Shown piece after piece: positions 16,181 through 24,906 of a DNA stretch of 45,848 bases. This stretch comes from Clostridiales bacterium. Its GTDB lineage: Bacteria; Bacillota; Clostridia; Christensenellales; Aristaeellaceae. A program made the position numbers and the translations under genes. The notes under the pieces are model-generated. The model saw only the letters and a program-made list of their open reading frames with translations, was not told where the DNA came from and made no database searches. The stretch covers positions 1-45,848 of the forward strand of contig SVGT01000014.1 in the NCBI GenBank assembly GCA_015056175.1, read 5' to 3'. How positions within the stretch are numbered: position 1 is the first letter of the stretch; each line of letters opens with the position of its first letter.

Positions 16181-16188
16181 GATTTTGC

Positions 16189-17433
16189 TTATTCAGCCGT
16201 TTTTCCAAGCACCTTGATCTCTTCATTGTCGAAGAAGGCCACGGCGGCAAATCCGGCATTTTCCAGGTTGCCCAGCTGCTTACCCAGCTTCTTCTGCTGC
16301 GGCAGCACGGTAACGGCATATTCACCGCGCAGCGTACCGGCCTTTTTCAGTACGTCCGCAAAGGGCACGTCGTCACGATAGAGCAGAGCCAGCTTCTGCG
16401 CCACAGGTGCCTTATAGCCCTGCTCCAGCAGAATGCCGCAGATGCGCTCAAAGCCGATGGAGAAGCCCACGGCGGGCACCTGCTGACCCAGGAACTTGCC
16501 GATCATGCCGTCGTAACGGCCGCCGCCCGCCACCGCGCCGGAGAAGGCCGCGCAGGTGATTTCAAACACCACGCCGGTATAATAGCCCTGGCCGCGCACC
16601 AGAGAGGGCGCATAGGCGATCTTGTAGCGGCCGTCGGTCAGCGCGTTCACAGCGTCGATGATGGCGATCAGCCGGTCGCTCAGCGTCTTATCCTCCATCA
16701 GTTCAGCCACACGCTGGATGGAAAAATCGCCTGCCTTGAGGAAAGCGTCCAGCGCCTCGATGGCACTTTCGGGATATTCCTTTTCGGTCAGCTCCTTCTT
16801 CACGCCCTCGGCGCCGATCTTGTCCATCTTGTCAAAGGTGATGCACACGCTGTCCAGCGTATCCTGTGCAAAGCCCATGGCCGTCAGCATGCTGCGCAGC
16901 ATGCGGCGGTCGTTGATGTTGACGGTAAAATCCTCAAAGCCGATGCTGAGCAGCGCGCGGGCCGTCACATCGATCAGTTCGATCTCGGCGTTGACGCTGT
17001 CATCGCCCAGGATGTCGATATCGCACTGCACAAATTCGCGCAGGCGGCCCTTCTGGGGACGCTCGGCGCGGAACACCCGGTCGGTCTGGATCACCTTGAA
17101 GGGGGTGGGCAGCACGGCGCGGTTGGCCGCATAATAGCGGGACAGGGGCAGCGTCAGATCGTAACGCAGACCCATATCGGACAGGCTCTTTTCATCGCCC
17201 TTTTCAAGGGCCGCATTCAGCTTTTCGCCGCGCTTGAGCACCTTGAAAATCAGGTTCAGGTTGTCGCCGCCATCGCTCTTGTCCAGGTTTTCCATATCCT
17301 CCAGCATGGGGGTGGAAATGCGTTCAAAGCCGCTGGCGCGGTAGGTTTCCAGAATCTTGCCCTGCACAAAATCACGCAGGCGCATTTCGTCCGGCAAATA
17401 ATCCTTCATACCCTTCAGGGGATTGATCTTCAC
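16189..17433 (-). CDS. hisS: Histidyl-tRNA synthetase
   Basis: Class II aminoacyl-tRNA synthetase charging tRNA-His. The product is 414 residues, the normal length. Motif 2 lies around TDRVFRAERPQKGRLREF (118-135). The histidine-specific segment reads LVRGQGYYTGVVFEI, and GGGRYDGMIGKF plus AVGFSIGFERI form the motif 3 region. A C-terminal anticodon-binding domain is present (YAVTVLPQQKKLGKQL). The presence of that domain and of the histidine-A motif argues against the regulatory paralogue HisZ. The start is GTG at 17431-17433 with AAAGGAG 8 bases upstream. It is the last gene of the superoperon, 27 bases after ksgA. No aspS follows it, unlike in many Firmicutes. Confidence 0.95.
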   Translation of the reverse strand: MKINPLKGMKDYLPDEMRLRDFVQGKILETYRASGFERISTPMLEDMENLDKSDGGDNLNLIFKVLKRGEKLNAALEKGDEKSLSDMGLRYDLTLPLSRYYAANRAVLPTPFKVIQTDRVFRAERPQKGRLREFVQCDIDILGDDSVNAEIELIDVTARALLSIGFEDFTVNINDRRMLRSMLTAMGFAQDTLDSVCITFDKMDKIGAEGVKKELTEKEYPESAIEALDAFLKAGDFSIQRVAELMEDKTLSDRLIAIIDAVNALTDGRYKIAYAPSLVRGQGYYTGVVFEITCAAFSGAVAGGGRYDGMIGKFLGQQVPAVGFSIGFERICGILLEQGYKAPVAQKLALLYRDDVPFADVLKKAGTLRGEYAVTVLPQQKKLGKQLGNLENAGFAAVAFFDNEEIKVLGKTAE

Positions 17434-17460
17434 GTTGATTGCTCCTTTCGGTTCTGCCTT

Positions 17461-18306
17461 TTACGCAGGAAAGTTCTGTGTCAGAGTGATATATTCCTTC
17501 AGTGTCAGCGTTTCGCCGCGGCGGTTTGCTTCGATGCCGCTTTTTGTCATCCATCCCTCCACCGCCGTACGCTCCATATGGAAGGTGTTCATCAGGTTAT
17601 TGAGCAGCGTTTTGCGCCGCATGGCAAATCCTGCGGTGACCACCTTGAGGAAAAGCTCCTCCCGATCGCCTGCAAAGGCGCGTTCATCCTTTGCGCGCAG
17701 CGGCATGGTTACAAAAGCGCTGTCCACCTGGGGCGGCGGGGTAAAGAGCACCCGGGGCACGTCCAGCACGATCTGCGGCTGGCCGTAGTACTGGCTTTTC
17801 AGCGAAAGCACGCTGTATTCCTTGCCGCCGGGCCTGGCAGTCAGGCGCTCGGCTGCCTCCTTCTGCACCATTACGTTGATGGACAATATGGGCATATCGG
17901 ACGCCATCAGCATGTTCATCAGATCCGCCGTCAGGTAGTAGGGAATGTTGGCCACCACATGGAACGCGCCCAAATCCTTTGTCACCTCAGGCAAATTCAG
18001 CTTCATCACGTCCCCGTGCACCAGGGTAAAGTTGGAAAACTTGCCCATGCTCACCTTCAGGATGGGGATCAGCGCATCATCGATCTCCACGGAGACTACC
18101 TTTTTACAGCGCCTGCACAGCGCTTTGGTCATGATGCCCATGCCCGGGCCGATTTCCAGCACGCAGTCATTTTCCCCCACGCCGGACAGATCCACCAGAC
18201 TTTCGATGAGATAATCGTCCGTCAGGAAGTTCTGGCCCAGGCTTTTCTTGTGGTGAAAATCCTGCTTGCCCTTTCCGCCCTTGTGGCCCTTGCTGTAGAT
18301 GCTCAT
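17461..18306 (-). CDS. rsmA: 16S rRNA (A1518/A1519-N6,N6)-dimethyltransferase
   Basis: Also called KsgA. Dimethylates two adjacent adenines in the 3' hairpin of 16S rRNA late in 30S assembly. The product is 281 residues. KSLGQNFLTD at 21-30, SAM-binding EIGPGMG at 51-57 and catalytic NIPYY at 120-124 are all intact. FTPPPQVDSAFV follows, as is standard. A Gly/Lys-rich N-terminal tail (first 20 residues) is a little longer than usual. The ATG overlaps the rpe stop by 4 bases and has GAGGAGG upstream. Its usual neighbour in Firmicutes is rnmV, not rpe. Confidence 0.96.
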   Translation of the reverse strand: MSIYSKGHKGGKGKQDFHHKKSLGQNFLTDDYLIESLVDLSGVGENDCVLEIGPGMGIMTKALCRRCKKVVSVEIDDALIPILKVSMGKFSNFTLVHGDVMKLNLPEVTKDLGAFHVVANIPYYLTADLMNMLMASDMPILSINVMVQKEAAERLTARPGGKEYSVLSLKSQYYGQPQIVLDVPRVLFTPPPQVDSAFVTMPLRAKDERAFAGDREELFLKVVTAGFAMRRKTLLNNLMNTFHMERTAVEGWMTKSGIEANRRGETLTLKEYITLTQNFPA

Positions 18307-18944
18307 CCAAGCCTCCTCACATGCTCCGAAACCGCCTTCATATCCGGCGCGCCAAAGAGCGCCGTGCCCATGACCAGCACGCTGGCGCCCGCTTCCGCGC
18401 AGATGTGCGCGTTCTGCATGCTTACGCCGCCGTCCACGGAAATCTCGCCCTTGTAGCCCATTTCCCGCAGACGCATGATCTTTTCCATCTGTTCTTCCTT
18501 AAACTTCTGGCCGCCAAAGCCGGGCTCCACCGTCATGATGAGCACCATATCCGCTTCATCCAGATAGGGGATAATGTGGCTAACAGGCGTTCCGGGGCGC
18601 AGCGTAATGCCGCTCATGGCGCCCTTTTCGCGGATGAGACGCAGCATGTTGCGCATATCGCCGTCCGCCTCCACATGCACAGTCACCGCCTTTGCGCCTG
18701 CGCCGATAAAGGCGTCCAGGTACTTGAAGGGCTGATCCAGCATCAGATGCACGTCCACAAAAGCCTGCGGAAACTGCTTGCAGATGCGTGCGCACAGCGC
18801 GGGGCCGTAGGAGAAGTTGGGTACAAAATGGCCGTCCATAATGTCCAGATGGATCCAGTCCGCGCCGGCGTCCAGCACCTTCTGGATATCCGCGCCCATA
18901 TTCATCATATCCGCCGCCAGAATGGACGGGGCAAGCTTAATCAT
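18303..18944 (-). CDS. rpe: Ribulose-phosphate 3-epimerase
   Basis: Interconverts ribulose 5-phosphate and xylulose 5-phosphate in the pentose phosphate pathway. The product is 213 residues, a TIM barrel. Motifs: APSILAADMMNMG at the start, HLDIMDGHFVPN (metal-binding His and Asp), VHLML, MTVEPGFGGQKF and the closing SVDGGVSM. The ATG at 18942-18944 lies 8 bases inside the 3' end of rsgA, with GGAGAG upstream. A longer frame to 19220 overlaps rsgA out of frame and is not the start. Confidence 0.96.
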   Translation of the reverse strand: MIKLAPSILAADMMNMGADIQKVLDAGADWIHLDIMDGHFVPNFSYGPALCARICKQFPQAFVDVHLMLDQPFKYLDAFIGAGAKAVTVHVEADGDMRNMLRLIREKGAMSGITLRPGTPVSHIIPYLDEADMVLIMTVEPGFGGQKFKEEQMEKIMRLREMGYKGEISVDGGVSMQNAHICAEAGASVLVMGTALFGAPDMKAVSEHVRRLG

Positions 18945-19821
18945 AACGTTCTCTCCAATTCTTGCGTAATACTTCCAGGAGCAGTGTGTATCTTTCGTGC
19001 CTGTCCCTGTCGATTTTCCCCTCTGCCACGGCCTGGCGCACGGCGCAGCCGGGCTCGCTGTGATGGTAACAGGGGGCAAAGCGGCACTGCCCAAGATACG
19101 GTTCAAACTCCGGGTAATAATCCTGCAATTGCACAGGATCAAACACGTCCTCGATTTCCAGCAGAGAAAAACCCGGCGTGTCAAACACCCGCATATCCTC
19201 CAGACAAAAAAGCTCTGCATGGCGGGTGGTGTTTTTGCCTCTGGCGATCTTCAAACTGATATCGCCCGTTTCCAATTCCAGGGCAAACAGGCTGTTGAGG
19301 GTGGTGGATTTGCCCACGCCGCTCTGCCCCAGGAAACAGGCCGTTTCCCCCCTGAGGCAGGCACGTACTTCATCCAGCCCCTCATTACCCTTGGCGCTGA
19401 TGCCCAGCACACGGGTATCGGCGCCGGCATAGGTCTTTTGCGCCGCCCTTGCCGTTTCGCCTCCGTCCAGATCACACTTGTTGATCAGGATCATGGTTTT
19501 GATATGCTGCTTACGGGCGTAGTAAAGCATTTTGTCCACCAGCAGCCAGTCCGGCAGCGGCTGTACGGCGATGACGATGCACATCAGCGTCATATTGCTC
19601 ACCGGCGGCCGCAGGCATTCGCTGCGGCGGGGCAGGATTTCCTCCACCCAGCCGTGCTCATCGCTGATGCCGCCGGGGGTAAACAGGATATCGTCCCCCA
19701 CCAGGGGCGAAATACGCTGCCTGCGGAATTTTTTCTTGGCCCGCAGCACATATTCCGTGCCGTCCTCTCCGCGCACGGTGTACAAACCGCCCATGCCGCG
19801 GAGCAAAGTTCCTTGCATCAT
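18937..19821 (-). CDS. rsgA: Ribosome small-subunit GTPase RsgA
   Basis: Circularly permuted GTPase that checks 30S subunit maturation. The product is 294 residues. The order is OB fold (1-70), G4 NKCD at 114-117, G1 GQSGVGKS at 165-172, G3 DTPG near 217, and a C-terminal zinc site CRFAPCYHHSEPGC (about 249-262). This permuted order (G4 before G1) is diagnostic. The ATG overlaps the pknB stop (ATGA). In Bacillus the same gene (cpgA) follows prkC, and CpgA is a known target of that kinase, so regulation by the upstream kinase is plausible here. Confidence 0.96.
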   Translation of the reverse strand: MMQGTLLRGMGGLYTVRGEDGTEYVLRAKKKFRRQRISPLVGDDILFTPGGISDEHGWVEEILPRRSECLRPPVSNMTLMCIVIAVQPLPDWLLVDKMLYYARKQHIKTMILINKCDLDGGETARAAQKTYAGADTRVLGISAKGNEGLDEVRACLRGETACFLGQSGVGKSTTLNSLFALELETGDISLKIARGKNTTRHAELFCLEDMRVFDTPGFSLLEIEDVFDPVQLQDYYPEFEPYLGQCRFAPCYHHSEPGCAVRQAVAEGKIDRDRHERYTLLLEVLRKNWRERYD

Positions 19822-21482
19822 TCCGTTATCTCTCCGTCCGTTCCGGTAGGCTTGAGCACATACACGGCCAGAATCGCCGTGGCGTCCCGCGTCACGGTAT
19901 CCCCTACGTCATGGGGATTGGCGCTGCGGTCAAAATAGTTCTGTGCAGCCACCACATTATGGAGATGCTCATCCTCGATGATGATCTCCTTGATCTCCGT
20001 CACCGTCACGCCCAGATTGCCCAGCTCCTGCAATGCGCTTTCGCGGCTCTTGCCCGTCAGCTGAGGCAGCGTCACGCTGCCGCCGCTGAGCGTCAATTGC
20101 ACGATGCCGCCCGCGATGGTTTCCCCCGCCTCAGGCGATTGGGCGATCACCGTATCCCAGGGCAGATTGCTCAGCACCCGGTCAGGCAGTTCCACCACGG
20201 AAATACCCATTTTTTCAAGGGTTGCGCGGGCGTCCTGCAGCATATCGCCCTTCACGTCCGGCACGGTCTTTTCCTCAGGGCCTGCGGAAATGGTGAGCAG
20301 CACCGTTTCTCCCTTTTTAAGGCGGGTCTCGTATTCCGGCGTCTGGGTGATCACCGTACCCACAGGCTTTACGTTATCGCTGACGCGGGTCACGTGCATT
20401 TTCAGCCCCACCAGCGCCAGCTGCTTCTGGGCAGCCTCTTCCGTTTCATCCAGCAGGTAGGGCACCGTTGCCCGGTTAACCACCTGGTTATACACATACA
20501 CAGAGCCCATCCCCAGCGCCGCCAGCGCCAGCACGCACAGCGCAGTGCCGATGATGCGCATCCAGATGAGCTGCGGCGTTACCTTGCGCTTTTTCTTCTT
20601 GCTGTTTTCCTGGGAGATCTGGGAAATCGGCTTGGTCTGGATGGAGCTGAGCCAGTCGCCGTCCGGCTCGTGCATGGCGCGGTGAATATCCTGCGCCATT
20701 TCCAGCGCGCTCTGGTAGCGGTTTTCCGGCTTCTTTTCCATGGCGCGGAGCACCACTTTTTCAAGCGCGGGCGAAATACCCTGGCGGATCTCGTTCATGG
20801 GTCTGGGCGCTGCGTTGATCTGCTGCATGGCCACCGCCACAGGCGTTTCCCCGTCAAAGGGCACCTGTCCGGTGAGCATCTCGTACATCACCACGCCCAC
20901 GCTGTACAGATCGCTGCTTTCGTTTACCTGCCCGCCGCGGGCCTGTTCGGGCGAAAAGTAGTACACCGAGCCCATCACGCTGTCCGTTTTGGTCAGCGTA
21001 TTGCTGCCCGCCACACGGGCGATGCCAAAGTCCGCCACCTTCACATGGCCTTCGGAATGGACCAGCACGTTCTGCGGCTTGATATCCCGGTGAATGATGC
21101 CGTTCTGATGGGCATGCTGCAGCGCTGACAGAATGCGGATGGCGATCTGGCAGGCAACCTGCGGCGCCATGGCGCCCTTTTCCACGATCAGCTCCTTCAG
21201 CGTTTTACCGCGGACGTACTCCATCACCAGATATCTCAGTTCGCCCTCCTGACCCACGTCCAGGAGGTTTACGATATTGTGATGGCTCATTTTGCTGGCC
21301 GTGGTGGCCTCCCGCTCAAAACGGCCGAGGAATTCCTCATCCTTGCTGTATTCGGGACGGAGGATCTTCACCGCCACATGGTGACCGGTGCGTTTGTCCT
21401 GCGCCTTGTAGACCACAGACATACCGCCCTTGCCCACAAAACTGATCAGTTCATACCGGTTATCCAATACTTTTCCGATCAT
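19818..21482 (-). CDS. pknB: Membrane Ser/Thr protein kinase with PASTA domains
   Basis: Also called PrkC. Senses muropeptides or lipid II outside the cell and phosphorylates cytoplasmic targets. The product is 554 residues. The kinase domain (1-270) has GKGGMSVVY at 17-25, K39, HRDIKPQN at 131-138 and DFG at 151-153. A basic juxtamembrane stretch (KKKKRK, 295-300) precedes one membrane helix (about 305-332). Three PASTA repeats follow (about 339-403, 405-472 and 473-545). Three is typical for Firmicutes. The ATG overlaps the phosphatase stop by 4 bases. Confidence 0.96.
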   Translation of the reverse strand: MIGKVLDNRYELISFVGKGGMSVVYKAQDKRTGHHVAVKILRPEYSKDEEFLGRFEREATTASKMSHHNIVNLLDVGQEGELRYLVMEYVRGKTLKELIVEKGAMAPQVACQIAIRILSALQHAHQNGIIHRDIKPQNVLVHSEGHVKVADFGIARVAGSNTLTKTDSVMGSVYYFSPEQARGGQVNESSDLYSVGVVMYEMLTGQVPFDGETPVAVAMQQINAAPRPMNEIRQGISPALEKVVLRAMEKKPENRYQSALEMAQDIHRAMHEPDGDWLSSIQTKPISQISQENSKKKKRKVTPQLIWMRIIGTALCVLALAALGMGSVYVYNQVVNRATVPYLLDETEEAAQKQLALVGLKMHVTRVSDNVKPVGTVITQTPEYETRLKKGETVLLTISAGPEEKTVPDVKGDMLQDARATLEKMGISVVELPDRVLSNLPWDTVIAQSPEAGETIAGGIVQLTLSGGSVTLPQLTGKSRESALQELGNLGVTVTEIKEIIIEDEHLHNVVAAQNYFDRSANPHDVGDTVTRDATAILAVYVLKPTGTDGEITE

Positions 21483-22186
21483 GGCGCCACCTCCGCAAGG
21501 AGCAGCGTCACATTATCCCGGCCGCCCAGCGACAGCGCGCGCAGCAGCAGCGCATTGGCCGCTTCTTCCATGTTCATGTTTTCCAGGCGCTGAGCCATTT
21601 CCCCGTCGGTCACATATTCGGAAAGCCCGTCGGAGCACAAAAGCCACTTATCGCCCGTCATTTTATCCACACGGATAATATCGCACTCGATATCCTCCGC
21701 TGTGCCGATTGCGCGGGTGATCACATTGCGATAGGGATGGCGTGCGGCCTCCTCCGGAGTAATAATGCCGTCTCGCACCATTTCCCCAACCAGGCTGTGG
21801 TCCTGCGTCACCTGACGCATTTCGCCCCGGCGCAAAAGATAAGCCCGGCTGTCGCCCACATGGGCGATGAGGAGAGAATCCTCATCCTCCCACAGCATGG
21901 TCAGCGTGGTGCCCATCCCCTTAAGATCGGGGTCTTCCAGCTGCGCTGCATACACTGCTTTGTTGACTTCCTCCACCGCGCTGCGCAGCGCATGCTCCGT
22001 GGGCTTTTTATCGGAAAGCAATTGAGCAAGCATATCCACCGTCATGCGGCTGGCCACGTCGCCGGCCTTATGCCCACCCATGCCGTCTGCCACACCGTAG
22101 AGGGAAAACCGGTCGCGGTGCAAAAGCAACGCGTCCTGATTGGATGCGCGCACCCGCCCGATATCCGTCCGGCTTACCACTTTCAT
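21479..22186 (-). CDS. stp: PP2C-type Ser/Thr protein phosphatase
   Basis: Also called PrpC. Removes phosphates placed by the adjacent PASTA kinase. The product is 235 residues. Metal-binding motifs are intact: TDIGRVRASNQD at the start, VADGMGGHKAGDVAS at 32-46, AHVGDSRAYLL, LLCSDGLSEYV and GGRDNVTLLL. The ATG at 22184-22186 follows GGAGGTGAAAGC and overlaps the rlmN stop by 4 bases; the longer in-frame extension lacks a ribosome site. Confidence 0.95.
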   Translation of the reverse strand: MKVVSRTDIGRVRASNQDALLLHRDRFSLYGVADGMGGHKAGDVASRMTVDMLAQLLSDKKPTEHALRSAVEEVNKAVYAAQLEDPDLKGMGTTLTMLWEDEDSLLIAHVGDSRAYLLRRGEMRQVTQDHSLVGEMVRDGIITPEEAARHPYRNVITRAIGTAEDIECDIIRVDKMTGDKWLLCSDGLSEYVTDGEMAQRLENMNMEEAANALLLRALSLGGRDNVTLLLAEVAP

Positions 22187-23217
22187 GCTTTCACCTCCGC
22201 CAGATGCTTCTTGCGCAATTGCCCGCATGCACCCTCGATATCATCGCCCATTTCGCGCCTGCGGGTGGCGGAAATGTGCAGGTCCTTCAATACTTTCAGG
22301 AAGGTTTGCACCTGTTTTTCGGTAACGCCCTTCAGATCGCGCTCGGGAACGGAGTTGAGCGGGATCAGGTTCACATGGCACTGCATGCCGCGCAGGCGCG
22401 ACGCCAGCTCCCGGGCACACCCTTCATCTGCATTGAGACCGTCCACCAGCGCATATTCAAACACCACGCGGCGGCCTGTCTGCTGAATGTAATATTTACA
22501 GGCAGAGAGCACCTCGTCCATGCCGTAGCGGTTGGCAACAGGCATCAGCTGCCTGCGGATCGTGTCATTGGGCGCATGAAGCGAAAGGGACAGGGTAACA
22601 GGCAGCTTTTCATCCGCAAACTGATGCATTTTGTCAACCAGACCGCAGGTGCTCAGCGAAATATGCCTCAGACCGATGTTCAGGCCCTTTTCATGGCTCA
22701 CCAGACGCAAAAAGCGCACCACCTGGTCATAATTGTCCAGCGGCTCGCCGCTGCCCATCAGCACGATGTTGTGCACCTTTTCCCCATTCATATCCCGGTT
22801 GGCGCACTGCACCTGACCCAGCATTTCCGCCGCCGTCAGGTTGCGCACGCACCCATCCAGCGTGCTGGCGCAAAAGCGGCAGCCCATGCGGCAGCCCACC
22901 TGGGTGGAAATGCACAGCGTGCAGCCGTATTCGTAGCGCATCAATACGCCCTCGATACAGTTGCCGTCGCGGAGGGAAAAGAGGTATTTGCGCGTCCCGT
23001 CCAGTTTGCTCACCCGGGTCGACAGAATGCTGACCGGCTGATCCACCGCTTCACTCTTCAATTTTTCCCGGAGCGCCTGGGAAAGGTTGCTCATTTCATC
23101 AAAGGCAGCGCCCTTGTGCAGCCAGGCAAACACCTGATCCGCACGGAAGGCTTTTTCGCCCCGTTCCGCCATCCATTCCTTCAGTTCTTCCGGATACATA
23201 CCCATGAGTTCTTGCAT
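22183..23217 (-). CDS. rlmN: 23S rRNA (A2503-C2)/tRNA (A37-C2) methyltransferase RlmN
   Basis: Radical-SAM enzyme that methylates C2 of A2503 in the peptidyl transferase centre. The product is 344 residues. The iron-sulfur cluster motif is CRMGCRFC (C109, C113, C116). GSGEPLDNYD is the SAM-contact motif, and a C-terminal catalytic cysteine lies in GDDIEGACGQL. Cfr-type enzymes share this fold, but the conserved gene neighbourhood supports RlmN. The ATG is 19 bases after rsmB; its AGGA ribosome site is weaker than that of the neighbours. Confidence 0.94.
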   Translation of the reverse strand: MQELMGMYPEELKEWMAERGEKAFRADQVFAWLHKGAAFDEMSNLSQALREKLKSEAVDQPVSILSTRVSKLDGTRKYLFSLRDGNCIEGVLMRYEYGCTLCISTQVGCRMGCRFCASTLDGCVRNLTAAEMLGQVQCANRDMNGEKVHNIVLMGSGEPLDNYDQVVRFLRLVSHEKGLNIGLRHISLSTCGLVDKMHQFADEKLPVTLSLSLHAPNDTIRRQLMPVANRYGMDEVLSACKYYIQQTGRRVVFEYALVDGLNADEGCARELASRLRGMQCHVNLIPLNSVPERDLKGVTEKQVQTFLKVLKDLHISATRRREMGDDIEGACGQLRKKHLAEVKA

Positions 23218-23236
23218 GTTAATTTCCTATATTCCT

Positions 23237-24889
23237 TTACACACGCTTCATGCGGGCAATAAAGAAGCCTTCCAGCCCATCCAGATGGGGCAAAATCTGC
23301 ACGCCGTGTTCGCCGTTGCGCTCCCGGATGCTTTCGGGGAAGCACTCAGGCAGGGACATGATCTTGAATTCGGGATGGTTTTTCAGGAACTTTTCGATCT
23401 GCAGTCCGTTTTCCTCCGGCAGCAGGGAGCAGGTGGAATACACCAGCGTGCCGCCCTTTTTGACGTACTTGCAGCAGGTTTCCAGCAGCTTTTCCTGAAT
23501 ACCGGTCAACTCTTCCACGGATTCCTTGCTCACGCGGTACTTAAGATCGGGTTTATCGTCCATGACGCCAAGACCGGAGCAGGGAGCGTCCAGCAGCACA
23601 GCGTCCATCTGGCCTTCAATATCCTCACGCAGCACGCAGGCGTCGCGCACGGCGGGACGGATGTTTTCAAGGTGCAGACGCTTCATCATGGCGCGGATCA
23701 GCGCCACGCGATGCTCATGCACGTCCCACGCATACACGCGGCCCGTGCCGGACATGGTTTCCGCCAGATACGCCGTTTTGCCGCCGGGAGCCGCGCAGCA
23801 ATCCAGCACCTGCATGCCGTTTTTCACCTGCAGCGCTTCCGCCGCCAGCATGCTGCTTTCACCCTCGATGGAGAAATGGCCGCCCAGATAATCCGCATCG
23901 CGGGCGATCTCGGACGCACCCTGCACATGCCAGGCGTCCAGCACCTTGCCCTTCTGAGCGTTCCACACCTTCTTTTCCAGGATCTGCTCAAACTGCTGCT
24001 GAGAGACCATGGTCTTGTTGCGGCGCAGCGTCATAAAGTGCTCGCCGCGATAGGCGCAGATCTTGCGGGCCGTTTCGGGATCGTAGGCGTCCATCAGCTT
24101 CTGGGCCAGCCAATAGGGCACGGAGAACATGATGGACAGGTAGCGGGCGCCCTCGTCGGGGGTGGGCCACTTGATATCGGGAAGGCCGCGGATCAGGTTG
24201 CGAAGCACGGCGTTTACCAGGCCGGTCATGCTTTCCATGCCGATGTGGCGGGTCAGCTTCACCGCTTCATCCACCACCGCGCTGGAAGGCACACGGTCCA
24301 TGTACATTAGCTGGCAGGCGCTCATGCGCAGGATATCCCGCACCCGCTTTTCCAGCGATTCCACGTCATCCAGGAAGCCGCTGAGGGCAAAATCAATGCG
24401 GATGAGGTTTTCCACCGTGGAATACACCAGATTGGTGCAGAAGCGCTTTTCCACCTGGGGAAGATTGGCACCCGTCAGCTTCTGATCCAGCACCAGGGAG
24501 GCATAGCCATCCTTGTGCAGCACGTCGGTCAGCACCTCCAGCGCCACCTTGCGGCCTCCGGACACCTGATTGTTCTGGGGACGGCTGTCGCCTGCGGGAC
24601 GGCCGAAGGGCTTTTTATCGCCATAGGGCTTGCGCTCCCCAAAGGGCTTGCACTCGCCAAAGGGCTTGCGCTCGCCAAATTCCTTCTTGTCGCTGTAAGG
24701 CTTCTTGTCCCCAAAGGGCTTCTTGTCCCCAAAGGGCTTTTTGTCGCCAAAGCTCTTCTTTTCACCGTAAGGCTTCTTGTCGCCATAGGGCTTGCGGTCG
24801 CCAAAGCTCTTCTTTTCACCGTAAGGCTTCTTTTCACCGTAGGACTTCCTGTCGCCCTGAGAACGGGTGAATTTCTTTTCCTGATCCAT
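23237..24889 (-). CDS. rsmB: 16S rRNA (C967-C5)-methyltransferase RsmB with an N-terminal hexapeptide repeat
   Basis: The product is 550 residues. After 13 residues, positions 14-97 are 14 back-to-back hexapeptides of the form K/R-K-P/S-Y/F-G-D/E. A NusB-like RNA-binding domain (about 115-240) follows, then the methyltransferase with SAM motif DCCAAPGGKT from residue 363, and two catalytic cysteines, C437 in DAPCSGLG and C487 in YSTCSLLPEENG. Normal RsmB is about 430-450 residues and begins near the NusB domain, so the repeat is an addition of roughly 100 residues. The ATG at 24887-24889 (GAGGAG 8 bases upstream) is chosen over one overlapping the fmt stop, which lacks a ribosome site. It follows fmt, as in Bacillus. 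Confidence 0.95.
   Translation of the reverse strand: MDQEKKFTRSQGDRKSYGEKKPYGEKKSFGDRKPYGDKKPYGEKKSFGDKKPFGDKKPFGDKKPYSDKKEFGERKPFGECKPFGERKPYGDKKPFGRPAGDSRPQNNQVSGGRKVALEVLTDVLHKDGYASLVLDQKLTGANLPQVEKRFCTNLVYSTVENLIRIDFALSGFLDDVESLEKRVRDILRMSACQLMYMDRVPSSAVVDEAVKLTRHIGMESMTGLVNAVLRNLIRGLPDIKWPTPDEGARYLSIMFSVPYWLAQKLMDAYDPETARKICAYRGEHFMTLRRNKTMVSQQQFEQILEKKVWNAQKGKVLDAWHVQGASEIARDADYLGGHFSIEGESSMLAAEALQVKNGMQVLDCCAAPGGKTAYLAETMSGTGRVYAWDVHEHRVALIRAMMKRLHLENIRPAVRDACVLREDIEGQMDAVLLDAPCSGLGVMDDKPDLKYRVSKESVEELTGIQEKLLETCCKYVKKGGTLVYSTCSLLPEENGLQIEKFLKNHPEFKIMSLPECFPESIRERNGEHGVQILPHLDGLEGFFIARMKRV
24599..24850 (-). repeat. 18-base coding tandem repeat in rsmB (14 units)
   Basis: Encodes hexapeptides such as RKSYGE, KKPYGE, KKSFGD and KKPFGD in one unbroken frame. 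Units differ by point changes only (for example KKPYSD, KKEFGE, CKPFGE), with no length changes. Adjacent DNA units are near-identical in places (the KKPFGD pair), so the copy number could vary between strains. Confidence 0.93.
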
Positions 24890-24906
24890 TACATGTACTC
24901 CTCGTC

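Noticed and set aside
15864-16188. tRNA or small RNA gene in the largest gene-free spacer
   Set aside because: Only two terminators and the tandem repeat are visible; no cloverleaf or independent promoter was found.
15911-16381. Plus-strand open frame beginning with repeated LLWADFL-like residues
   Set aside because: It is the terminator-derived tandem repeat read in one frame, running on into antisense of hisS.
16189-17433. HisZ (regulatory paralogue of HisRS)
   Set aside because: The tRNA-charging motifs and the anticodon-binding domain are present, and no his biosynthesis gene is nearby.
18945-19220. N-terminal extension of rpe to 19220
   Set aside because: The extension overlaps rsgA out of frame; the ATG at 18944 has a ribosome site and gives the normal Rpe length.
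22183-23217. Cfr-type antibiotic resistance methyltransferase
   Set aside because: The gene sits in the conserved rsmB-rlmN-stp order and has the RlmN C-terminal motif; nothing suggests transfer.
24599-24850. CRISPR-like or other noncoding array
   Set aside because: Units are directly adjacent with no spacers and encode an unbroken hexapeptide series inside rsmB.
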